Shown here piece by piece: positions 1 through 4,446 of a stretch of 5,035 nucleotides of DNA. Source of the DNA: Clostridiales bacterium (GTDB taxonomy: Bacteria; Bacillota; Clostridia; Oscillospirales; Oscillospiraceae); the NCBI GenBank assembly GCA_009774055.1, contig VSNB01000231.1:1-5035 (forward strand). The letters are read 5' to 3'. The translations under genes were made by a program, and so were the position numbers. How positions within the stretch are numbered: the stretch's first letter is position 1; each line of letters opens with the position of its first letter. The notes below the pieces were generated by a model. It made no database searches. It was given only the letters and a program-made list of their open reading frames with translations, and was not told the DNA's origin.

Positions 1-61
1 CCGGATGGTGGCCGCCAGCGGCGGGGCGGAAGGGTAACGCGTGCGATTTTACGGCAGAGAA

Positions 62-101
62 ATAAGTCCCGCCCGGAGCTGTAGCGCGGGGCGGGACTTA
101 T
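62..101. terminator. Rho-independent terminator downstream of the chemoreceptor gene
   Basis: Perfect 13-bp stem: ATAAGTCCCGCCC (62-74) pairs with GGGCGGGACTTAT (89-101) around a 14-nt loop. It begins 14 nt past the stop codon of the minus-strand chemoreceptor gene. Read on the minus strand the stem runs into a T-rich stretch (TTATTTCTCT); read on the plus strand it runs into ACCTTTATTTCC. It could therefore stop transcription from both sides, as expected between convergent genes. The T-tracts are interrupted, so efficiency is uncertain. Confidence 0.7.
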
Positions 102-115
102 ACCTTTATTTCCGT

Positions 116-1798
116 TTACTGCGGCAGGGCCGGGCCGGAACGGCCCCGCTCTCCCCGAAGATGGAAGCGGTTGGTCTGGGCCTCCAGCATGCGGACCTGG
201 GTGAACAGCTCCGCGCTGACGGCGGCGGACTCCTCGCTGCTGGCGGAGTTGGACTGGACCACGGCGGAAATCTGGCCGATGCCCTCCGCCACCTGGGCGA
301 TGGAGGTGGCCTCGCCCTCAATGGCGCTGGTGATCTCGCTGATGCCGTTGGTGGACAGGACCACCAGCTCCAGGGTCTTCTGCAGGCTCTCGGATACGTC
401 GCCCACAATGTGGCGGCCCTTCTTGGTGGCCTGGACGGAGTTCTCGATGAGATCCTTCGTAGCCTTGGCGGCCTGGTCGGACTGGGCGGCCAGGGAGCGG
501 ACCTCGTCGGCTACCACAGCGAAGCCCTTGCCGGCGGCGCCGGCCCGGGCGGCCTCCACGGCGGCGTTCAGCGCCAGGATATTGGTCTGGAAGGCGATGT
601 TCTCAATAGTGGCAATGATCTTGTCGATCTGCTGGGAGGCGTGGGTGATGTCCTCCATGGCGGAAACCATCTGCTCCATCTGCTGGCTGCTCAGCTGGAC
701 CTGCTCGCTGGTCAGGCGGGCGTTCTGCTGGGCGACGCCGGCGGTCTGCACGTTGGACTCGGCGGTGTGCCGCAGGTCCTCCAGGGTGGCCTGAAGCTCC
801 TGGACGGCGCTGGCCTGCTCGGTAGCGCCCTGGGCAAGGTTCTGCGCGCCGTTGGACAGGGACTCGGCGTGGCCGGATACCTGCTGCTCCGCCTGGCGGA
901 TCTTGGAGAAGGCCTGGGAAATGTTCTCGGTGAAGCTCTCGATAGAGGTTTCAATGGACCGGAAGTCGCCGACAAAGGGGGTTGAGGTATGTACGTCGAA
1001 TTCCCCGTCGGAGAACCGGGCCATGATGCGGTTGATGTCCGTTACATAGCCGTTGATCCGGGCCATGGACTGCTCCAGCGTGTTGGACAGAGTGCCCATT
1101 TCATTCTTGGCTCTAATCCCAAGCTCCAGGTCCAGCCGGCCCTCCTGGAGGGGACTGCAGCGCTCGTTGATCTGGATAATGGGTTTGACCACATAGTTGA
1201 GCACGTAGATGACCAGGCTGATCAGGCAGATCAAAGCCAAGGATAGGCCCACGACGGAGGTGCCGTGCATAACGGCGATGATGCTGCCCATCTGTGCCAC
1301 GCTCTTCTCGTTGTGGTCGCCCAGCAGGGCCACCACCTGGTCCAACTTGCCCACCAGGGTCGTCAGGTTGCTCTGGATGGTATCCTGATAATAGCTGCGG
1401 GCTTCCGCGGGATTGGTTTCCTTCAGATCCAATACGTATACGGCGGATTCGTGGAGCTCCTTGTGAAGGGGCTCCAGCTCGGAGCGCAGGGCCAGGATGG
1501 CGGAATCGGTGGTGTCGGCCTCGCCGTAGATCCACTGGCCCAGCACGCAGGTGTCAGGCTTGGTGCTGCCGGTGAACTCGGTATTGGCGTACAGCGCGTT
1601 GCTGAGGTTGCTGGCCCATTTGTAATGAGCGGTTTCCGCCTGGTGGCAGCGGTCCAGCAGCGAGTTGGACTTCTCATTGGCTTCCTGGGCCCGGTCCATG
1701 CGGATGATGTTGATGGTGATCATCCCGCTGAACAGGAGCACGGAAATCAAGGCGGCCGCTACCCGGATCCAAACGCTTCGCTTGATACTCTTGCCCAT
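116..1798 (-). CDS. Methyl-accepting chemotaxis protein with extracytoplasmic CZB-like zinc-binding sensor domain
   Basis: Transmembrane chemoreceptor of 560 aa that would signal to CheA/CheW. Visible order: basic N-terminus, TM1 (about 10-32), an extracytoplasmic loop of about 145 aa, TM2 (about 179-202), HAMP (about 204-256), a second HAMP-like stretch containing DGEFD and VGDF (about 256-297), then the coiled-coil MCP signalling domain. The signalling hairpin tip is unmistakable (ENIAFQTNILALNAAVEAAR through KGFAVVADEVRSLA, about 399-438). The sensor loop has His58 with Trp61, Cys84 in CVLGQW, and His112/His116 in LEPLHKELH. This order and spacing fit the 3His/1Cys CZB fold. CZB is best known at the cytoplasmic end of receptors such as TlpD and in diguanylate cyclase DgcZ; here topology puts it outside the membrane. 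No C-terminal NWETF-like CheR tether is present. The ATG at 1798 is preferred over the in-frame ATG at 1804, because GAGGAA (1810-1805) abuts the latter but is well spaced for the former. The MCP call is firm; the ligand (zinc or another cue) is inferred. Confidence 0.96.
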   Translation of the reverse strand: MGKSIKRSVWIRVAAALISVLLFSGMITINIIRMDRAQEANEKSNSLLDRCHQAETAHYKWASNLSNALYANTEFTGSTKPDTCVLGQWIYGEADTTDSAILALRSELEPLHKELHESAVYVLDLKETNPAEARSYYQDTIQSNLTTLVGKLDQVVALLGDHNEKSVAQMGSIIAVMHGTSVVGLSLALICLISLVIYVLNYVVKPIIQINERCSPLQEGRLDLELGIRAKNEMGTLSNTLEQSMARINGYVTDINRIMARFSDGEFDVHTSTPFVGDFRSIETSIESFTENISQAFSKIRQAEQQVSGHAESLSNGAQNLAQGATEQASAVQELQATLEDLRHTAESNVQTAGVAQQNARLTSEQVQLSSQQMEQMVSAMEDITHASQQIDKIIATIENIAFQTNILALNAAVEAARAGAAGKGFAVVADEVRSLAAQSDQAAKATKDLIENSVQATKKGRHIVGDVSESLQKTLELVVLSTNGISEITSAIEGEATSIAQVAEGIGQISAVVQSNSASSEESAAVSAELFTQVRMLEAQTNRFHLRGERGRSGPALPQ

Positions 1799-1804
1799 AA
1801 TCAT

Positions 1805-1810
1805 TTCCTC
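1805..1810 (-). promoter_or_regulatory. Ribosome binding site that decides the chemoreceptor start
   Basis: GAGGAA on the minus strand directly touches the upstream ATG (1804-1802) but lies 6 nt before the second in-frame ATG (1798-1796). This makes the second ATG the likely initiator and the protein two residues shorter than the longest reading. Confidence 0.6.
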
Positions 1811-1851
1811 GTCTTTCTTCGCTTTCCAATGGCGAATGGAATGGTGGTTTC

Positions 1852-1880
1852 ATCATACACCATTTTCCCAAATCTTTCAA
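1852..1880 (-). promoter_or_regulatory. Sigma-A/sigma-70-type promoter for the chemoreceptor gene
   Basis: On the minus strand TTGAAA (1880-1875) and TATGAT (1857-1852) are separated by exactly 17 nt, each one mismatch from consensus. The predicted transcript would start near 1845 and leave a leader of about 45 nt before the ATG at 1798. I saw no good flagellar sigma-28/sigma-D match here, so the receptor appears to be transcribed by the housekeeping polymerase rather than as a class III flagellar gene. Confidence 0.7.
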
Positions 1881-1931
1881 TGGGTTTTTTGTTCGTATAG
1901 CAATTAAAATAGGGGCTGGAAAAATGTGGCA

Positions 1932-1956
1932 CGCCAGGGCTGTCCCGGCTTTGGCG
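1932..1956 (-). terminator. Possible weak terminator downstream of the LysR gene
   Basis: CGCCA/TGGCG (1932-1936 with 1952-1956) encloses GGG/CCC (1937-1939 with 1944-1946), giving a bulged hairpin that starts 7 nt after the LysR stop codon. On the minus strand a run of five T follows (complement of 1920-1924), but only after a 7-nt gap. Imperfect stem and displaced T-run make this tentative. Confidence 0.35.
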
Positions 1957-1963
1957 GGCGGCG

Positions 1964-2833
1964 CTATTCCCCGCCGGTTTTCAGCCAGAACTCCACCAGC
2001 CGGCGGGTAGCCGGGGGGACGCGGCCGTTCTTGGGGAGGATGATCCCTGTCCGCCGGACGCAGGGCGGCGTAAGCTCCAGGGCGGCGATATGGTAGGGGC
2101 TCCGGTTAAGGACCAGCCGGGGCAGGATGCTGATCCCCAGGCGGCACTCCACCAGGGCCATTACCGTGTAGTCATCCCGTACCCGGTATCGGACACGGGG
2201 CTGGAAGCCCTCACGGCGCAGGAGCTCCTCCACCGCCTGGTTGTCCTCCGGCGCAAGGAAGATGAAGTTTTCCTCCGCCAGGTCCTGGAAGCTGGCGGTC
2301 CGGCGGCCCGCCAGAGCGTGGCCCTCCGGCAGGACGGCCACGAAGTCGTCCTCCATCAGCTGGATGAAGTCCAGGTCCGGCGCGCCCGGGTCGGCGGTGA
2401 GGCCCAGGTCCACGACGCCACTGCGGGTCCAGTCCGCGATCTGCGGCGTACTGCCTAGCTTCAGCTCAAACTGGATCTGGGGGTAGCGGTCCCCGAAGTC
2501 CCGCAGCCGCTGGGGCAGCCAGTGACAGGAGAGGCTGGTAAAGGACCCGATGCGCACCACCCCGGCCTCTACGTTCTTCAGCCGGCTGAGCTGCTCCTGG
2601 AAGCACTTCTCGCTGTTGAGCAGCTCCCGCAGGGCGGGCAGAAGGACTGTACATTCCATAGTAGGGATCAGTCCGGACTTTTCCCGGCGGAAGAGGGGAA
2701 CGCCCAGTTCCTCCTCCGCGGCCTTGAGGATCTGGCTGATCCGGGAGGGAGTGTAGGAAAAATACTCCGCCGTGCGGGACAGGCTCTTCAGTTCCGCAAT
2801 TTTGGTAATGATCTCATATGCTGGCAGGTTCAT
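1964..2833 (-). CDS. LysR-family transcriptional regulator
   Basis: DNA-binding regulator of 289 aa, a normal length for the family. Residues about 3-62 form the winged helix-turn-helix: TAEYFSYTPSRISQILKAAE is the LysR recognition region, followed by the family signature EEELGVPLFRR. The usual wing 'LT..G' is replaced by LIPTMEC, a mild divergence. A linker helix (about 63-88) leads to the periplasmic-binding-protein-like effector domain (about 90-287), with typical VRIGSFTSLSCHWLPQ, VVDLGLT, FVAVLPEGHALAG, and LVECRLGISILPRLV segments. The ATG at 2833 is the only sensible start, because an in-frame TGA lies 12 nt before it; the SD is weak (GTGAG at about 9 nt, or GAGG at 15 nt). It is divergent from the membrane-protein gene across 115 bp containing a LysR box, so it most likely regulates that gene and perhaps itself. 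The inducer cannot be told from sequence. Confidence 0.95.
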   Translation of the reverse strand: MNLPAYEIITKIAELKSLSRTAEYFSYTPSRISQILKAAEEELGVPLFRREKSGLIPTMECTVLLPALRELLNSEKCFQEQLSRLKNVEAGVVRIGSFTSLSCHWLPQRLRDFGDRYPQIQFELKLGSTPQIADWTRSGVVDLGLTADPGAPDLDFIQLMEDDFVAVLPEGHALAGRRTASFQDLAEENFIFLAPEDNQAVEELLRREGFQPRVRYRVRDDYTVMALVECRLGISILPRLVLNRSPYHIAALELTPPCVRRTGIILPKNGRVPPATRRLVEFWLKTGGE

Positions 2834-2853
2834 AAATTTTTCTCACATCCTCT

Positions 2854-2868
2854 GTTAAAAGGACTAAC
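2854..2868. promoter_or_regulatory. LysR box in the divergent intergenic region
   Basis: GTTAAAAGGACTAAC is a GTTA-N7-TAAC dyad that satisfies the T-N11-A rule (T2855, A2867). It lies immediately upstream of the proposed -35 of the membrane-protein gene and 20 nt upstream of the LysR start codon. This is where a LysR activator would contact polymerase for the plus-strand gene and where it could also block its own leader. Assignment is by pattern and position only. Confidence 0.6.
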
Positions 2869-2897
2869 TTTACATTTTCTTAGGGACGCATTAAATT
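2869..2897 (+). promoter_or_regulatory. Promoter for the Gate-type membrane protein gene
   Basis: TTTACA (2869-2874) resembles the -35 hexamer with one mismatch. It is followed after 17 nt by TAAATT (2892-2897), a poor -10 with two mismatches. A good -35, weak -10 and an abutting LysR box fit an activator-dependent promoter. Start of transcription would be near 2904, with a leader of about 45 nt. Confidence 0.5.
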
Positions 2898-2916
2898 AGG
2901 GACAGGTGTGTCTCAA
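2888..2916 (-). promoter_or_regulatory. Possible promoter for the LysR gene
   Basis: On the minus strand TTGAGA (2916-2911) is followed after 17 nt by TAATGC (2893-2888). The -35 is good but the -10 is weak. It overlaps the proposed promoter of the divergent gene, so the two would compete for polymerase. Tentative. Confidence 0.22.
2899..2914. promoter_or_regulatory. Small dyad at the predicted start of transcription
   Basis: GGGACAGGTGTGTCTC pairs GGGACA with TGTCTC around GGTG (one G-T mismatch). It overlaps the predicted +1 of the plus-strand gene. It could be a second operator half or a 5'-end hairpin; nothing beyond its symmetry and location supports a role. Confidence 0.25.
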
Positions 2917-2935
2917 TAAATCAATGGATTTTGAG

Positions 2936-2940
2936 GGAGG
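2936..2940 (+). promoter_or_regulatory. Ribosome binding site that decides the membrane-protein start
   Basis: GGAGG lies 8 nt upstream of the ATG at 2949. A longer reading from a TTG at 2931 would place the SD inside the coding region, so the ATG at 2949 is the start. Confidence 0.8.
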
Positions 2941-2948
2941 ATTTGACC

Positions 2949-4148
2949 ATGAAGATCTTAAAGAAGAAGGTAAAACCTGAGCACCCCGTGCGGGAAAAGC
3001 CGGAGATCAGCGCAGAGAATTTTATCTTCCTGGCTGCTTTCCTCGGCTTTTTTGCCGTCTTTATGTCTCAGATGGGCGTGATGAACGCACTCAACACCAT
3101 GATGAACACGGCCTATTCCCTGCTCATCGACACGGTGCTGTACCTGACGGCTATCTGCGTGCTGATGGGGGCCGTGTCGGCCCTGTTCTCCGAATTCGGC
3201 GTGGTGTCCCTGGCTAACCGGCTGCTCAACCCGCTGATGGTGCCCCTGTACAACCTGCCCGGCGCGGCGTCCCTGGGCGTGGTGACCACGTTCCTGTCCG
3301 ACAACCCGGCCATCCTCTCCCTGGCGGAGGACCAGTACTTCAAGGGCTTTTTCAAGAAATACCAGTTTCCCGCCCTGACCAACCTGGGTACGGCCTTCGG
3401 CATGGGCCTGATCGTATGTACATACATGCTGAGCCTCTCCCTGAACTCTGGGGAGTCCTACGGTCTGTCGGTGGCGGTGGGCCTGCTGGGGGCCGTGGTG
3501 GGCAGTATTGTCAGCACCCGGCTGATGCTGCGCTTCACCGCGAAGCTGTACGGGAAAGAGGAGGAAATGGTGCCCCACGCGCCAAGTGAGCGCAGCGCCA
3601 AGCCTGTGCGCCCGGTCCGAGTGGGCGGCGTCGGTTCCCGGTTCATGTCCGCGCTGCTGGAGGGCGGTTCCTCCGGCGTCAAGATGGGCGTCAGCATCGT
3701 CCCCGGCGTGCTGACCATCTGCACCCTGGTCATGATGCTGACCAACGGCCCCAGCGCCGACGGCAGCTACACCGGCGCGGCCTATGAGGGTGTCCGGCTG
3801 CTGCCCCTGTTGGCGGACAAGCTCAGCTTTATCCTCACGCCCCTCTTCGGCTTCTCCTCTCCGGAGGCCATCGGCGTGCCCATCACCGCCCTGGGCGCCG
3901 CAGGCGCGGCTACCAGTATGACGGCCCAGCTGATCAATTCGAAGCTGGCCAACGCGGGGGATGTGGCGGTATTCACCGCCATGTGCATGTGCTGGAGCGG
4001 CTACCTCAGCACCCATGTGTCCATGATGAACAGCCTCAAGTCCAACGAGCTCATCAGCAAGGCGATCATCAGCCACACCATCGGCGGCCTGTGCGCGGGA
4101 ATCTCCGCCCACTGGCTCTATGTGCTGTTCTCCATGTTTGTGAAATAG
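2949..4148 (+). CDS. Polytopic membrane protein with duplicated Gate (nucleoside-recognition) architecture, CD0519/CD1768-like
   Basis: Integral membrane protein of 399 aa with a basic cytoplasmic N-terminus and about nine or ten hydrophobic segments (near 24-42, 56-80, 105-120, 144-165, 172-195, 246-266, 288-303, 305-325, 338-358, 372-396). A charged hydrophilic loop (about 200-235, KEEEMVPHAPSER) divides two halves. Each half carries a similar stretch: LNPLMVPLYNLPGAASLG with FLSDNPA (about 93-121), and LTPLFGFSSPEAIGVPITAL (about 296-315). A proline and an acidic or polar residue break a helix in each, as in Gate/SpmA-SpmB/concentrative-nucleoside-transporter-like proteins. The sequence reminds me of the family annotated CD0519/CD1768 membrane protein, whose substrate is not known to me; that name is from memory. 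It stands alone behind a LysR-controlled promoter, as many small-molecule transporters do. Transport of an organic solute is inferred; the substrate cannot be named. Confidence 0.85.
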   Translation: MKILKKKVKPEHPVREKPEISAENFIFLAAFLGFFAVFMSQMGVMNALNTMMNTAYSLLIDTVLYLTAICVLMGAVSALFSEFGVVSLANRLLNPLMVPLYNLPGAASLGVVTTFLSDNPAILSLAEDQYFKGFFKKYQFPALTNLGTAFGMGLIVCTYMLSLSLNSGESYGLSVAVGLLGAVVGSIVSTRLMLRFTAKLYGKEEEMVPHAPSERSAKPVRPVRVGGVGSRFMSALLEGGSSGVKMGVSIVPGVLTICTLVMMLTNGPSADGSYTGAAYEGVRLLPLLADKLSFILTPLFGFSSPEAIGVPITALGAAGAATSMTAQLINSKLANAGDVAVFTAMCMCWSGYLSTHVSMMNSLKSNELISKAIISHTIGGLCAGISAHWLYVLFSMFVK

Positions 4149-4185
4149 CGGCAGGGGCCTTGAACAGCGTATTTTTCAATGGTTT

Positions 4186-4211
4186 GGGCGGCGGGAAGGT
4201 TCCCGCCGCCT
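4186..4211. repeat. 26-nt direct repeat, left copy
   Basis: This 26-nt stretch recurs at 4415-4440 with a single difference (C4189 versus T4418), exactly 229 bp away. The core is the GC-rich palindrome, so it is simultaneously a direct and an inverted repeat. The two copies bracket the inverted-repeat segment at 4217-4409. Confidence 0.9.
4187..4210. terminator. GC-rich palindrome after the membrane-protein gene (copy 1)
   Basis: GGCGGCGGGAA (4187-4197) pairs with TTCCCGCCGCC (4200-4210). Realistically this is a 9-bp GC stem with an AAGGTT loop, 38 nt after the stop codon. Only TTT follows on the plus strand, so alone it is a mediocre terminator. It precedes a much better one at 4219-4247. 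Confidence 0.6.
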
Positions 4212-4218
4212 TTGCATG

Positions 4219-4247
4219 TCAAAAAAGATGCTTCGCATCTTTTTTGA
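4219..4247. terminator. Strong bidirectional Rho-independent terminator
   Basis: A perfect 13-bp stem, TCAAAAAAGATGC (4219-4231) with GCATCTTTTTTGA (4235-4247), closes on a TTC loop. The core GATGC/GCATC is flanked by A6 on one side and T6 on the other, so either strand reads as stem plus T-run. It is the best terminator for the membrane-protein gene, 70 nt past its stop, and would equally stop leftward transcription from the glycosidase gene. Confidence 0.8.
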
Positions 4248-4259
4248 ATAGGCTTCGCT

Positions 4260-4322
4260 ACGCTCTGCGCCTCGGTTGTCTGCCTGCGGCAGACAATTCG
4301 ACGCTCGCTCCGCGCAGAGTGT
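4260..4322. repeat. Nested hairpin within the intergenic element
   Basis: Outer stem: ACGCTCTGCGC (4260-4270) with GCGCAGAGTGT (4312-4322), 11 bp with one G-T wobble. Inner stem: TTGTCTGCC (4276-4284) with GGCAGACAA (4288-4296), 9 bp perfect around TGC. A two-level structure like this is more elaborate than a terminator needs and has no T-run directly after the inner stem. Confidence 0.65.
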
Positions 4323-4351
4323 TTTTCCCACGTACACGCCGCGGGAAAAAC
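4321..4351. repeat. GTTTTTCCC/GGGAAAAAC hairpin
   Basis: Perfect 9-bp stem (4321-4329 with 4343-4351) around a 13-nt loop, directly abutting the nested hairpin to its left. Its T-run lies in the 5' arm on the plus strand, so it is not a conventional terminator in either direction. Confidence 0.6.
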
Positions 4352-4363
4352 GATCTAATTTTA

Positions 4364-4396
4364 TTTGCCGCCTGCGGGCGGCAAACTCCTGCGGAG
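4364..4396. repeat. Tandem hairpins sharing the CCTGCGG loop motif
   Basis: TTTGCCGCC (4364-4372) pairs with GGCGGCAAA (4377-4385) around TGCG. CTCC (4386-4389) pairs with GGAG (4393-4396) around TGC immediately afterwards. Both carry CCTGCGG across the loop (4371-4377 and 4388-4394), as does the inner hairpin at 4276-4296 (CCTGCGG at 4283-4289). On the plus strand the second stem is followed by GGC and T6 (4400-4405), so it may also end transcription. Confidence 0.6.
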
Positions 4397-4414
4397 GGCT
4401 TTTTTGACAACCTG

Positions 4415-4440
4415 GGGTGGCGGGAAGGTTCCCGCCGCCT
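4415..4440. repeat. 26-nt direct repeat, right copy
   Basis: Same sequence as 4186-4211 with one substitution (T4418), which keeps pairing as a G-T wobble. It sits between the 193-bp inverted-repeat segment and the stop codon of the glycosidase gene. Confidence 0.9.
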
Positions 4441-4446
4441 GTTTTT
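4416..4446 (+). terminator. Palindrome plus T-run next to the glycosidase stop codon (copy 2)
   Basis: The palindrome 4416-4439 is followed on the plus strand by TG and five T (4442-4446), a good rightward terminator that would protect the glycosidase gene from antisense transcription. On the minus strand the stem begins 5 nt after the stop codon but has no T-run behind it, so leftward termination more likely uses the hairpin at 4219-4247. Confidence 0.6.

Larger units (their letters stand above)
4217..4409. repeat. 193-bp hairpin-rich segment with perfect 11-bp terminal inverted repeats
   Basis: TGTCAAAAAAG (4217-4227) at the left end is matched exactly by CTTTTTTGACA (4399-4409) at the right end. 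Between them lie hairpins at 4219-4247, 4260-4322 (with an inner hairpin), 4321-4351, 4364-4385 and 4386-4396. It contains no convincing open reading frame: the reading frames crossing it have no RBS and no recognisable domain. The TIRs plus small size resemble a MITE or a REP-like intergenic element. No transposase is in the window, and no clear target-site duplication is seen directly outside the TIRs (TTTGCA versus ACCTGG). A nest of convergent terminators is the simpler alternative. Confidence 0.5.

Noticed and set aside
2..37. Possible C-terminal tail (RMVAASGGAEG then TAA) of a plus-strand gene entering from the left
   Set aside because: Only 11 codons are visible and other frames are also open there; a convergent gene would fit the bidirectional hairpin at 62-101, but the evidence is too thin to call.
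41..985. Long plus-strand open frame opposite the chemoreceptor gene
   Set aside because: Low-complexity Gly/Leu/Asp-rich translation with no domain, the typical antisense shadow of a GC-rich coding region; the minus-strand frame encodes an unmistakable MCP.
2931..2948. Upstream TTG start for the membrane protein
   Set aside because: It would put the GGAGG ribosome binding site inside the coding sequence and has no SD of its own.
2958..4112. 384-codon minus-strand open frame opposite the membrane-protein gene
   Set aside because: His/Gln/Gly-rich translation without RBS or domain; antisense shadow of the plus-strand gene, whose membrane segments and SD are convincing.
4187..4440. CRISPR array, because of repeated palindromic units
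   Set aside because: Only two copies of the 26-nt repeat, 229 bp apart, with structured rather than unique spacer sequence and no cas gene.
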